Of a stretch of 64,000 nt of DNA, positions 9,816 to 20,997 are shown piece after piece; the first letter of the stretch is position 1; every line of letters starts with the position of its first letter. The translations under genes were made by a program, and so were the position numbers. This DNA comes from Pyrrhosoma nymphula (lineage: Eukaryota; Arthropoda; Insecta; Odonata; Coenagrionidae). The stretch covers positions 79,435,094 through 79,499,093 of the forward strand of contig OY754337.1 of the NCBI GenBank assembly GCA_963573305.1. Direction: 5' to 3'. The notes below the pieces were generated by a model. The model saw only the letters and a list, made by a program, of their open reading frames with translations, searched no databases and was not told where the DNA came from.

Positions 9816-11659
9816 CGGAACCGGGTTGCACGCAAATAGGAGGTGGGGTGGGGGGAGAGAATACACAGGGTGTAGGGATCTGGGAGACGGGCATAACAAC
9901 GCAGTTTAAGGGTTAAAGAAAGTCCTTTGGCGCATGGACTGAGGACGGATGGGTTGAGAGTCATAAATGGCATGATGAATGTTTAAGTGCGTTAAGTCCT
10001 CAAGTTACTAAAGCCCACACAGAGAGTTGATGTGATACAGCTAAGTGCCTCATTGAAGGCAGGCACTTCGTGATGATGGCCTTGCCATCCCTTAGGATTC
10101 ATTGGGGTATTCTTTTGAGCGTACTCGGCCCTAGATAGTATATAAATGATAGTTTGATTCCCGCCTAATATTTCTCTCATCATGCAAATTAAGACTCATA
10201 GAAATTGGAATATACATCATAACTACTCTCCGTTGCAAAATTCCGTCACCCGAGTTTGGAGACTAATATCTCACAGACGGCTCAGTCGATTTTAAAATAA
10301 AGTACATCACATTAAAGCTTGTTTATTTCTCCGTTCATTTATGGCAAACAAAACTTTTTACTGTTTATATTGATTTCAGTGTGTGCTTAAAAACAAAATT
10401 TTAGCGCATGGCATTTACGGCTTCGTAATAACATCACGGTTCAAGACATGGGAACATCCTTTTCTAATAGTGTAGTAAAGATCTTTTTTAACAATTATAC
10501 GAAGTTTCATAATATATAATGCATTATTATTTTAGTTATAGATGCAAATGCAATTTTGCGTTATATTCCGTTCCGCACATCCCTGAACACCGCCGTTGGG
10601 ACCTTCTTCAAGCTCTCGAGTTCATCATCATGAATCCACTTAAAAAATCTCAAAGGAATTCGTTGGTTAATCAATATCGATTAATATTTATTTTGGAAAA
10701 AGAGCCCGTTGAACTGCCAGGAGCATGCCCGGAAGAGAAAGGGAGAGGCGCGCGCTGTTGCCCAGTCAGTGGGTTGTCCATAACGCGCGCGAGGAATTGC
10801 CTACTGCAAGCATTTACCTACGGGGGAAAACTACTTCGGTTGTAATAAATACTGAAGTAAACGATAAAAATTGCTATACTCACCAAAATATAACCAGGGG
10901 CATTTTTTCACCACTTCCCATCAACTTTTTCTATGAGGGCTGCAGTTTTAAACATGGTGACTGCTCTTCACTGCTGCCCCTGCGAGTATCATTTTTAAAC
11001 ACAACAAATCTAGCTCTACTGTCCTAAAATGTCGCGATTTTTCCGAAAAATTTTCTATTTTATTCATAGCATCAATGGTTATGCCAAGGCACTCAGAAAC
11101 ATAAAAATATGTGCTATGTAGTAGGTACTGAATCAGTGATTACAAAGCTATTCAGGTAAGGGACCATTTAGTTATAGTAGAATCATTAAATACTTTTGAG
11201 GTGAGGAATGTCATCTTGAGAATTTTTAATACTGCATTGCAACGTGATTAAACTAATTGTAAGTATTTTGCTTTCTCAGCGTGAAAATTAACAAGGTTTA
11301 AAAAAGAATGTTTGTGCAATACAGCAAATTGACTGAGTGCACATTTTATCCGGGTGGTTTAATGGGCTGAATACGTGTGTAAATAATAATTCCGTCATTG
11401 AAAACATTTAAATTACATCTTGTTTGAATGTCAAGAAAGCGATGCTGTAACGGGATCATGTCATTCTGCGAATAAAAATTAATAATTGCGCGCATTTTCA
11501 ATCGTATGCACTTGAAAATTGCATCGTATGCATGAATAATTTCAACATGAATTCATTGCATAAACTTAATTAACTTTACTATGCGGAAGATAGGTGAAGT
11601 AGAAGTAGAAAGTTATTTTATCTCTGTTCGTATGCTTTTCAAGCATTTCGGCCAATTCA
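9816..11659. other. Unassigned AT-rich sequence
   Basis: About 1.8 kb without recognisable element ends. Contains a G-run-rich patch (9838-9860) and a small CpG patch (10745-10795). The overlapping open frames 10519-10845 and 10725-11027 have no motif I recognise. Confidence 0.4.
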
Positions 11660-12160
11660 TGTAACAATCGAAGCAATTTTATGGGTGTATATGAGTCCCT
11701 GAAGTACCTGATGAAGTTTTTTCGGGCTTTTCACCGGGTCAGAACTGCTGCTGCCGGTATTTGTAATGCTGACCCTGTCGTCGTCATCAGGGCTTTAAGT
11801 TATGGGTCCTATGGTTGGGCTTGTATACTCTCTGGCCGGGTTCAGGTGCCTTCACCTTGGTCAGCACCAGTAGAACCTCTCCTTTTCCTCGTATTTCTTA
11901 TAATCCGTAGAATGAATTTACAGTCATTGCTCAGAATATGTCCCGTTTCGCGGTGGAAATATCTCTCTTCTAATCTTTTCTCGATAGCCTTCTTGTTCAG
12001 CCGGTTTGGATTGGATTTGCCAAGTATTTTAGCCCCGTTGAAGGCAATGACATGGCCCTGGTCGAGGGTGTTCTCCATGATTTTCCTGAATGGATTTACC
12101 CTGAGAGGATTATTCCTGGTAGGATATACCTTGGTCAACGCTAGGAAACCCATTCTACAG
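11660..12160 (-). pseudogene. PLE C-terminal remnant with 3' flank
   Basis: On the minus strand, frame 12153-11842 reads NTLDQGHVIAFNGAKILGKS and then KKAIEKRLEERYF. This matches the 'HTLD-GH-I-F-AKIL...KEAIE' layout that follows the GIY-YIG core in PLE proteins. The catalytic GIY and YIG strands are missing and a stop closes the upstream frame, so it is truncated and inactive. Downstream on the same strand lie CTGATGA (11784-11790) and GGTGAAAAG (about 11728-11736), the box pair seen in the other PLE 3' flanks, although the spacer here is unusually long. The plus-strand open frame 11681-12163 is the antisense shadow. Confidence 0.72.
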
Positions 12161-12232
12161 TAAAAAAGGGTTTATAGGAATGGGAGAGAGAATACTGGTG
12201 TCAACTACTCTTAAATTACCTGAACCTAGCCA

Positions 12233-12616
12233 GGGGGGTTATTTTGTAATCTCAGTTAAGTGAGAATACGTCATTTAATACGGGAAATTACGTTATTGTT
12301 CGTAGTTCCACTCCACCATCTAGGGGGTGTGACTGTCTTCGGCTCTCAATTGGTGATCTGAAGATCTTTTCCTTGACTCACCAGCTCTTTCCCGTGGCTC
12401 TTTCGACTCTTGATCCGTATCTTCCGACTCTTGATCCGTTTCATTTGCCTCCGTCTTTCATTAGTTCCATCTCTCGTGTCGTTAGGAACGTGATTTGGAG
12501 CCAAAATCGTTTCCACTGACCTTGGGTGATCGAGACCAGATCATTAAGAGAGCGAAAAGGGTCATCCGCCCTCTCGCAAAGAGTCATTAAAAAGGTGAGA
12601 TTGCGTAAAAACCCTC
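12233..12616 (+). mobile_element. Element I, short copy (G6-TIR family)
   Basis: Starts GGGGGGTTATTTTGTAATCT and ends GTGAGATTGCGTAAAAACCC, an inverse of the start with a few mismatches. At 384 bp it shares the subterminal blocks of the ~920-bp copies at 20063 and 22040 (gtgagaatacgtca; ctcttgatccgt, here in a tandem pair; aagagtcattaaaaaggtga) and lacks their middle. A non-autonomous DNA element of unassigned superfamily. Confidence 0.8.
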
Positions 12617-13029
12617 GAGAGGGCCCGACAAGTGGACCTGATGCTAATAGTTCTGATGAATATGGCAGAGTCTGTTTTCAAAACGTTGTCTGAATCCGTT
12701 CACCTGACCCAGGGGGAAGCCCGATAGGACTTCCAAGAGAATCATTCGTCAGGGGAACACCAAATCTTTCATCACTAAAGTTATTAATCGCTTCGATTGG
12801 GGCATTAACAGTTTCTAGTTGTTCTAAGGTGAGTGAGTGTAGTTTGGGTTCTTTGAACTAAATGCTGACCTCTTTCTCGTGGCCTCTTGATAAAGGGGAT
12901 TCCAAGAACAGCGTCTTTTCTCCGCGCTCTTCAATTGGGCCGTTGGGGCGATTTGGAAACCCATGCCCTGGGGCGGCGGCGGCCCTTAAGACCGGCGGTC
13001 GGCGGGAACGCCGCCTCGGACCCATTGCG
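12617..13029. other. Unassigned, partly GC-rich
   Basis: The 12950-13020 stretch is strongly GC-rich (ggcggcggcggcccttaag). The frame 12887-13108 across it has no recognised motif. Confidence 0.35.
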
Positions 13030-13431
13030 ACGTAAAAATCTTGGCAAGGTCCAGCGATGCATAGGTCCTCTTAAAATGGCTATTACTCCACGTTGCAAGC
13101 AGTCATAAACATTTTTAAAATACTCCTAGGATTCATTTGAGGCAGTTTATTTCTTGAAGAATCGCTTCGCCACAGCTCCGAGTTCCCTCATTTTTTTTGG
13201 TTATATTTCTCAATGGTGGGAATTGTAGGAGCTAGTATGGACTGGGAAAAAACAGTCCATGACGAAGCATGCGGTCACATCGTAAACTTAATGCCGATGA
13301 TTCTATTATTTCCACTCGGATTTCAAAACAACTTATTTTGCCGATTTAATACCGATCGAAACGTAAAATTTGTTGCAAGGTCCAGCGATGCATAGGTCCT
13401 CGTTAAATGGCTAGTACTCCATGTTGCCAGC
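13030..13431. repeat. ~340-bp tandem repeat, unit 1 and start of unit 2
   Basis: Unit 1 runs 13030-13370. Unit 2 restarts at 13371 with the same words (ggtccagcgatgcataggtc, actccaygttgc) and is broken by a LINE at 13432; its remainder lies at 14395-14670. Shared interior words include catgcggtcacatcgtaaac and aatgccgatgattct. Confidence 0.88.
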
Positions 13432-14394
13432 TTACTTACTTTACTTAACGCGATCAGGATCAGTGGACCAAGCAATGTCAGGACCAAGGCTCTCCGATCT
13501 TCTCTTCTTCCGGCCATTTCCCTCCAGTTTTCCCCGGCTTCTATTTGCTGTATATCCTCTCTTATGTTATCCATCCATCTTTTCTTTGGTCTTCCCCTTG
13601 GTCTTTTCCCTCCAGGCTCATATAATTTGCTAGCTTAGGATATCGTTCATCGTTTATCCGTTCTACATGTCCTATCCATTCCAATCTCCTGCTTCTCATT
13701 AATTCTTCCATGGTGTTTTCTCTGCTATATAGTTCTTGATTATATCTTCTTCTTCATTTCCCCGTTATTTCATCTTGGGCTGGCCCATATATTTTTCTCA
13801 GCACCCGCCTCCCAAATATTAATAGATTGTTTAGGTCTTGTTTCCGTGTGCTCCAGCTTTGACAACCATATAGAACCACAGGGAGTATTAATGTCTTGTG
13901 CAATCTTATTTTAAGCTCTCTTGATACATTCCGGGACTTCAAGATAATGTTCAGAGCGTAGAATGCCTTATAACCAGCTTGAATTCTCGCTTTTATTTCC
14001 ACTTCATTTGTTACCTCTTCCGACAGAATTCCACCAAGGTAATTAAACTCTCTTACTCTCATATAGTTTTCTTCATTTATTTTTACTGGTAAGACATCTG
14101 GTAGACGGTGCCTTCCTATAATCATGTATTCAGTTTTAAATGGGCTTACTTTCAAGCCAAATTTCCCAGCTGCTGTTTGCAGTGTAAGCATTATACTCTT
14201 AAGTTCCTCCTGAGACTGTGACATTATTCCAATGTCATCTGCATAGGCTAAATGGGTAATATTCTTTCCACACGCTGAAACACCTATATGATAGTGGTTA
14301 TCAACTTCCCTCATGATCTTTTCAATATCTATATTGAGTAAGACCGGTGACAGTCATTCGCTTGACGTTCCAGCAACCCAGTTTGTTTTTCTAC
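13432..14394 (-). pseudogene. 5'-truncated LINE: reverse transcriptase C-terminal half
   Basis: On the minus strand the frame near 14314-13754 reads LAYADDIGIM, the reverse transcriptase catalytic Y-A-D-D box. It is followed by the downstream blocks EFNYLGGILS, ARIQAGYKAF and RLHKTLILPVVLYG, and RVLRKIYGP. Just upstream, LSPVLLNIDIEKI is readable. After frame breaks near 13755 and 13610 the C-terminal blocks LEWIGHVERI and GKRPRGRPKKRWMDNI follow (the latter with a frame change), then WREMAGRREDRR. Sense-strand 3' end has a short GTAA-type tail. TSDs of 16 bp (13416-13431 and 14395-14410, one mismatch) show insertion by target-primed reverse transcription. Clade is RTE-like by the tail and C-terminal layout, not certain. 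It cannot encode a complete enzyme. Confidence 0.92.
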
Positions 14395-14670
14395 ACTCCG
14401 TGTTGCCAGCAGTAATTAATTTTTTTTAAATACTAATAGGATTCATTTCAGGAAGTTTTTTTCTTGAAGAATCGCCTCACCGCAGTTCCGAGTTCCCCCC
14501 ACTTTTTTTTGGGTTTATTTCATAATGGTGGGAATTGTAAGATACTGGGACAAAACAGTTCATGACGACGCATGCGGTCACATCGTAAACTTAATGCCGA
14601 TGATTCTGTAATTTCCACACGGATATTAAAACTACTTATTTCATAGATTTTATAGCGATCAAAATATTAA
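14395..14670. repeat. Tandem repeat unit 2, distal part
   Basis: Continues unit 2 after the LINE: tgttgccagcagtaatt, then gcatgcggtcacatcg and aatgccgatgattct as in unit 1. Ends with the 'gcgatcaaaat' counterpart of the unit-1 end. Confidence 0.85.
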
Positions 14671-14879
14671 TAGTTCTTTGTGTTCTCTCATTTTTCTAAT
14701 TTTATTAAATGTTTATGGAAGTAAAATGTCACGACTTAAATGAATACAGGGAAATTTTCCAAAAACATTTGTTTTAAATGTTTAGTGAGTGTAATTCTCT
14801 GAAACCCCGTATATTTTATCAAATTTAATTAATAAGTTTATTTTAATTGCCATGGAAAACAGCCTTCTTGGCTTTATGC

Positions 14880-15030
14880 ATGTAAGATATTTACCAAATA
14901 ACGTCGGAACACAGAATTATGCCTAGGGGAATAAAATACCCACCCAAGCGGGACTCGAACCCATGATCTCAGGAATAGCTGGCGAGGACTTTACGCCACC
15001 ACCATCGAAGCCAGCGAGTTTTATTTACGT
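14880..15030 (-). mobile_element. tRNA-derived SINE (minus)
   Basis: Minus-strand reading: ggtggcgtaaagtcctcgcc (box-A region), then box B GGGTTCGAGTCC, then a tail (gggtgggtattttattcc). The head resembles the SINE at 47277 (same 'gtaaagtcctcg' block) but the tail differs. Confidence 0.8.
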
Positions 15031-15945
15031 AGGTAACAATTATATCCCTGTTAATTATTAAAATATTACTTTGAATCTATTCATTTTTCTACCTTGGTTT
15101 GAGTGAACACAGGGAAGAAATATAGAAGGGAGAAGAATCATCGCCATTTATACTCTAGAAAAATCGATATTTACATATAGTTATTTTAATATTTTTGCCT
15201 TTTTGCTGTTGAATTTAGAAATATTTTAAGGTTAGGTATAAAGCCTTAAGATGCTTGTAATCGACAAAAAATAACAATTTTTGATGCCACCTGGCTAAAA
15301 AAGCAATATTTATTTCTCAAATTACAGTGAATTTATCATCTTAATTTTCTCTAAATGTCAAGTCAATACTTTATAAGAGTATCGAGCTGTCAGCATCAAG
15401 TTTTTACCATGGGTACATTGAATGGGTCAACCTTATTGAATTTAAAAAGGATACTTTTATTCTTCTTTTCTGGTTTGTAATTTGCCTTTTCTTTCATAGC
15501 AGAGCTACACTATCCTAAATCTCAGTTACGTAAGTATGCCATCGCAACTTATCTCATCTTTTATTTTCTCTTTAGAGCCGACTCTCCAGGCAGTACATTC
15601 CATATGGTACTGGTTGAAAGTTGGCAACAAACCCAAGTCTAGTGCGCCGTAATAATCCTCAAGGCCTTGAAACGACGGCTTTACCTCGTTTCAATTTGAA
15701 ATCTGCATCATACATTAGCTTATATGTATAAATATATATTTTGCATCAATATTAGGCCACAAAATGTTTATGTACCCTAGATATTTATTCTCAATGAGTG
15801 AGGGAAAATGTTCTATTTTACAAAAATATTCACAAAAAAAAATTAAAATTATGCACTATTTTCGCACTTTCATTGAAATTGACCCGGGTTTGGGCCACTT
15901 TTGCCATTGTTTAGGTGCAATGCGAAGCATAGCGAAACCTTACCT
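15031..15945. other. Unassigned AT-rich sequence
   Basis: Nothing recognised. The open frame 15764-16129 begins here, but only its distal part (after about 15950) is the LINE reading described next. Confidence 0.4.
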
Positions 15946-15949
15946 ACTC

Positions 15950-16341
15950 GAACATGGTGGGCGGAAGAGGCTGAAGAGGAGGTCAGGGAAACACAAAAGG
16001 ACAGAGAGTGTTGCAGCAATGTTAGGGTTATTGGGGTGGGAATTACTCCAATTGAGGAGGAAGGTAAATAGATTGTGTGGGATTTACAAATCGATAAAGG
16101 AAGAGAAGGCTTGGGAGGGAACTCACTAAAAGGTTAGACAAACCCAAGTATATAGGTAGGAAGGACCACAGTTTGAAAATATAATACAGGCCACAGTAAT
16201 CGGCTGCACTGAAGAATTCCTTCCTAAACTGCGGAATTAAATAATTGAATGAGTTGCCTGAAAATATTTTTAAGACCATTTCTAACGCAGTCAATAATTT
16301 TAGAAAGGAAATAAGAGCTAAATTACTCCAGGGTGCATACT
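15950..16341 (+). pseudogene. LINE C-terminal remnant (jockey/CR1/L2-like)
   Basis: Plus-strand frame reads SVAAMLGLLGWELLQLRRK and then LCGIYKSI-EEKAWE. After a one-frame shift at about 16130 it continues LDKPKYIGRKDHSLKI, then ALKNSFLNCGI and LNELPENIFKTISNAVNNF, with several in-frame stops. This 'V..ML..L.W..L..RR' plus 'K.SFF....WN.LPE' series is the familiar post-RT C-terminus of LINEs of the jockey/CR1/L2 assemblage. No RT core is present. Confidence 0.82.
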
Positions 16342-18476
16342 AAGAGCTTGTGTGTACAAGTCATGAGTTTCATTATGAGTATATTTTTTTATTGTATTCA
16401 ACTTAATTGCTTATGTTATATTCTTGACCGATTAGAGTATTTGCGTAAGTGAGGTATTTTGTTGAAATTTATTGTAGCGAGTAGTGTTTGGTTTCGAAAT
16501 GCCACGTACGAAATACCAAGGTATAATTCCTACTAATTAATTTAATAAATAGCTTTTAATATGCATTGTTTTAGCATCGAAATTTCCAAGGTCTAAACGT
16601 AGTGTGACGTCATCTCCCATATTAGCAGAAGCGAAATAGCCTAGCTGTGCGTTGAGAGTGAAATAGTATTTGCCTTTTCGAAGTTATTTCGATATTTGAA
16701 ATAAATCGTTGGTGCTCCAAGCTCCTAAGCTTCTTTCGCAATGAAGCGTTACATGGCACGTTGACGAATACTTTATCTGGAGTTGATATCCGCGTACTTT
16801 TGCATTATGGCACGAAAAAATACTCTTTGTAGCTCTTCTTTTTCGCAGTAATTTTTAATTGATATCATCAGGTATCTACATGATAATTTTTGGTACTATT
16901 TAGCCTGTAAAAAAAGGATATTTACCGCACAAGGCAGTAAATACAACACAGAACGAATGTAAACAAATCCGGCAGCGATTGTGGAGTAAGGGCGATTACG
17001 TCACAGCAGATTCAATATGGCCGCGGTCCGTTTGTGCGCAAGGTTCGAAATATGATTTTAAATCGTTTATTGTTTAAAAAGTAGGAAAGTTACGACAGTA
17101 AAATTTTGGATTTATGGTTTTTACGCACCAAAGAAAAATTTAACATAGTTTCCAAAAATTGTGCAAATACTCTAATTATTCAAATAAACGATAAATAAAT
17201 AAAGAGTAATGTTGTTGGTGGTCAAAACGGAGTGGCAGGTTGAAAGAAGTGAAACGATCCTCGAGTTATGCTGGAAGATGACGTACTTAATGAGAGGAGG
17301 AGGACAAGTAAGGAGATTAAACAATCATATACACAAAACAACCGCATAACAATCAAAATATGGCACACAATGACTCAACCACACCAACAACGGTAAACCT
17401 ATATTCCGAATATTCGGACTTAGAATCTCGGACAAAACACACGTGCTTACGATATTTTAACTATCCCCGTATATGGTCACCTGATTGATCGAAACGCTTG
17501 TATGGGAGTCTGCCTTTGATATCATTGAGAATTTGGATTAAACTTTAATTTAAGCATGACCTTTTATATTCCTTCAGGATAAGTTAGTGACTCTCCCTGC
17601 GTGATTCAAATTTACTGCAAACTGTGTTGATGGCGGCACCATCCTCTTCACCAGACCTCCCTCGACACTTTAATCCTTTTCCAACTGGGTCATAAGCGTT
17701 TTTTTGTAGATGCTATCATTTTATCACAATAAAAACCAAAACTTCGTCTCGTTTTTTAGGGTTCTATAGTGTCATCCCTCCTGAAGGTGTAAATAACGAC
17801 TTCAGAGATAAGAACATTCCCGAGTCCAGGTTGAAAGTCAATCGCTTTACCCTCTGACTTGGAAATTCTTTGGAGACTCATTGCCCGTTTCAGTTGAATA
17901 AAAAGCGAAAGAATGTTGCCGTAAATTTTGGAGAAGACTCCCGTGAATCATTTAAGAATCGGATGCTGTGTGCTGGCGGTGTGAGTGGAGAAGCAATTCG
18001 ACGGGAAAAGAGCGCCAGCGGAGGAAATATTAAACGTAATCCTGTAGCTCTTCTTCCTTCCAGCAAGAACCCTACTATGTAAAAGCTTCCTTTCCAAAGA
18101 TATTCTCCCCTGTGTTCATATATTTATTAGGGGATATTAACTGTGCACTTTTCAGCCCATTTGGTGATATCATCGCAAATTTTCCTTTCTAGGTGTTACA
18201 CTGGGCGTCAAACGGAACACAATCTTGCTTCAGCGCATATACGAACAATGATGAATGCAATCCACATGCGGCGACGAAAAATTCTGTAATCTGCCGTTCT
18301 GTAACCTTTGGGCTCACAATGAACATGGTCGTTTTTTTTCCTAAACTTTTCACAAATGCGTTCAAACCACATTCTGAATCATTTCACCACATAGTAATTG
18401 AAGACTTTACATTGTCCATAAGTAATTTTTGTTTAACGTGCTTTGACGTCTAAGGTCATTTCGCAAATACTCCCTA
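16342..18476. other. Unassigned; two CRE/promoter-like patches
   Basis: No gene found. A TGACGTCA palindrome lies at about 16609, and 'gattacgtcac' with 'caatatggccgcgg' at about 16993-17025. These resemble CREB- and YY1-type sites but have no attached open frame. The frames at 17870-18082 and 18193-18453 have no known motif. Confidence 0.4.
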
Positions 18477-19626
18477 CGACGCACAGTGGGGCCAAACCCC
18501 ACTTTAGACGGATAAAAGTCCAAAAATTTTACAATCAACTCCAAAATAGGCATGTATATGTTTTTGAGATTTCTTAAATGAATGCTGATATCAAATTTGC
18601 AATATTTAGTGTATTTTATGATTTTTTTGCAAATTTTATTATTTTTACATTTTTTGACAGTAAAATTATTTTTCAGTGGAATAATCTGAACGAATAAAAT
18701 TAAAAATGTTCACGTAAAATGAGATGGTCGTCGAAAATGAATCTGCTATAAAATTTACAAAATTAATTTTGTAATTACCTTTGCAAAATATTTTCATGCG
18801 TCATAGAAAAAATGATACGATTTGCGCAGAAGTTTCACAGGGCTGAGATTTCAAAAATCTCAGCCCTGGTGAAACAAACATCACCACTTGTACCTAAGAG
18901 TGGACATAATACATATTGCATCCAAATTTGACTTATTACAAACTAGTAATAACTTCATAAACAGATACTATTTACGGAACTTGCATTTGCTTTCCATGAT
19001 TGAAATTGTTTATATTATAGTTTACCCGTTGCCATGCGGCCATAGCGGCCGGATGAATTTCCTATCCGCCTCTCGAGCATAATAACATTTATATCTTAAG
19101 TCCTTTTGCAACTCAGTGGCAGTTGATTTCTTTTACAATCGCTAGCTCATACTTAAATGAATAATATATCTCAAAATTACGATAAGATTCCGTCCGATTA
19201 TATAAAATTGCTCTAAATAATTAAAACTTTTCATTTTGAAAAATCAATAAATTTTCATTCGTGATAATTAATAACTCCACGCGTATTTTCTTTAAAAAAT
19301 AACTTTTAAAATCATATTCACACTCTACTATCTTATTTCAATCGATTGAAAGTTAAAAAATGAAATAGAGGACACCAGTATTCTGTACTAATAGTTTTAA
19401 ATCGACCGTCCATTTCGGCGTCTGCGTCCGTGGGACCAGAGCTCCACTATTCTCTCACTTTGACACTCATTTCTAAGTGCAGGTGCATACTTACCAACCT
19501 GTGAAATACACCGTTACGTAGTTCTAACATCAGGTTACCCAACCTACTATTTCAGAAACCCTAATTCAGACTTTCATTTTCGGACTTTTGTCCGCCTAAA
19601 GTGGGGTTTTGCCCCACTGTGTGACG
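18477..19626. mobile_element. Non-autonomous element with CACAGTG termini (Transib-like candidate), with TSDs
   Basis: Element 18482-19621 (1140 bp). Left end CACAGTGGGGCCAAACCCCA; inverse of the right end CACAGTGGGGCAAAACCCCA; the TIR extends some 40 bp with few mismatches (through 'ctttagRcggaYaaaagtcc'). Flanks are CGACG (18477-18481) and TGACG (19622-19626), a candidate 5-bp TSD with one mismatch. Transib-family elements and RAG signal sequences start with CACWRTG heptamers and Transib makes 5-bp TSDs, hence the tentative class; CMC-type elements also begin CAC. No transposase frame is present. Confidence 0.75.
18832..18874. repeat. Hairpin within the CACAGTG element
   Basis: Inverted arms gtttcac(c)agggctgagatt around 'caaaa' give a near-perfect ~20-bp stem. 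Its role is unknown; the position is internal, about 350 bp from the left terminus. Confidence 0.75.
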
Positions 19627-19716
19627 TGCAGACGGAGGCAACAGCACTCGGACGAGTTACGTTGTCCATATTTGACGCCATTACTGAGAATCTACACATC
19701 AACGGGTGCTTTCTAA

Positions 19717-19966
19717 TTAAGGTAGTTTGAGCGAAAAATCACTTCACCTAGAATTTGATGAATTTGGCCTCATTTTAAAGAAAAAAAACTCATTTCCAAT
19801 TATATCAAAATATCAACCTCTTGCCAAAATACTTTTCGAGCAATTTGCCTAAAAATATAAGCTGTTTTACATGGGATAGATTATGGCTGTGCGCTCTAGA
19901 GGGAGAATATTAATCAAATTGGGAAATTCTAGCACCTAGATTTGGTCAAAAAACTAACGGTGTGTA
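19717..19966 (-). mobile_element. TTAA-flanked element, subfamily 1, partial inverted copy
   Basis: Begins TTAAGGTAGTTTGAGCGA and matches the inverse of the right half of the 9257-9815 copy (aatttgatgaatt, cgagcaatttgccta, catgggatagattatgg, gtcaaaaaactaacggtgtg). Stops near 19966, about 100 bp before element I; its other half is absent. Confidence 0.82.
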
Positions 19967-20062
19967 AACGATGGTTTCAGACCTCACTTGGTGGAATTCC
20001 TTAATATCAGGGATAGAAGGATTAACTTTGAAATTCCACATTGTAAAAGATTTATTACGACC

Positions 20063-20970
20063 GGGGGGGTTATTTTGTAATCTCACCTTTTTAGTGACTC
20101 TTAGTGGAAAGGCGGGAGATCCGTATCCCTCTCTTAATGATCGGCTCACGAACGGTTCGTGAATTGTCGAAGCTTCAATTACCTTAAATCAAATAAAAGA
20201 TGCCGAGACTAGCGAATACCCAGATTGCTCAACATCTTACATCGAAGATATATTACACTGTACATACCACGAAAATGTAAATACAGTCAAAACTACAAGC
20301 GGCATGTAAGCGATCACTCAATATTTTAAAAAAAATTAAGTGCATCTAGTTAGTGTTCGATTCACAATCACGGGAAATATCTACCAAGAAAGGAGATTTT
20401 AAGGCAATATTTGTTACAATTATGAAATTATGGTATAAATAACTGAATTCCATTCTCCATACACTGGTGGATAGGCACACGAAAACAAAGGTATCAGCAA
20501 CATTGTTTGGGAAATATTGATACGAAATATATGCACAGATAATTCAAGGTAATAATAACATAAGCATTTCAATCAAAGCATACCTTCAAGTGCCCAATAT
20601 ATTGGAGTTGAAAATGCTGAAGTTCTTCACGTTTAGCAAATTACAACAATACGATTTAAAATCGTTTGTTTCTTTCGCGCCCTTGTTTATTTTCCAACTC
20701 AACCTTCAAGTGGAAACGATGGTGGCTCCATGTCACGTTCTTTATGACAGGTGAGATGGAACTAATGGCATGCGGAGATAATGAAACGGATCAAGAGTCG
20801 AAAGATACGGATCAGAGCGGATGAATCGTCTAAAAGACCAGCACACATACCGGCAGTTCACCGATTGAGATCCGAAGATGGTCACGCCGCCTGGGTGGCG
20901 GAGTTGAACTACGAAAAAGTGACATTTTATGACGTATTCTCACTAAAGTGAGATTACAAAATAACCCCCC
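20063..20970 (-). mobile_element. Element I, long copy A (G6-TIR family)
   Basis: Both ends are inverted G-run termini: GGGGGGGTTATTTTGTAATC at 20063 and GATTACAAAATAACCCCCC ending 20970. About 908 bp, closely related (roughly 90% or more by eye) to copy B at 22040-22971 in opposite orientation. No coding capacity. Its end at 20970 abuts the GAAACC box of the PLE 3' end with no intervening base. Confidence 0.88.
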
Positions 20971-20997
20971 GGTTTCGCCGCAGTGCAGCATCATCAG
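20971..20997 (-). ncRNA. Hammerhead-like core at PLE 3' end
   Basis: Minus strand: CTGATGA, then U, then stem GCTGC-ACT-GCGGC (one G-U pair), then GAAACC. The boxes match the hammerhead catalytic core, but the cleavage-side sequence is replaced by element I, so this copy would not be self-cleaving as it stands. Confidence 0.5.

Noticed and set aside
11681..12163. 160-codon plus-strand open frame
   Set aside because: It is antisense to the PLE remnant, whose minus-strand reading matches a known family layout.
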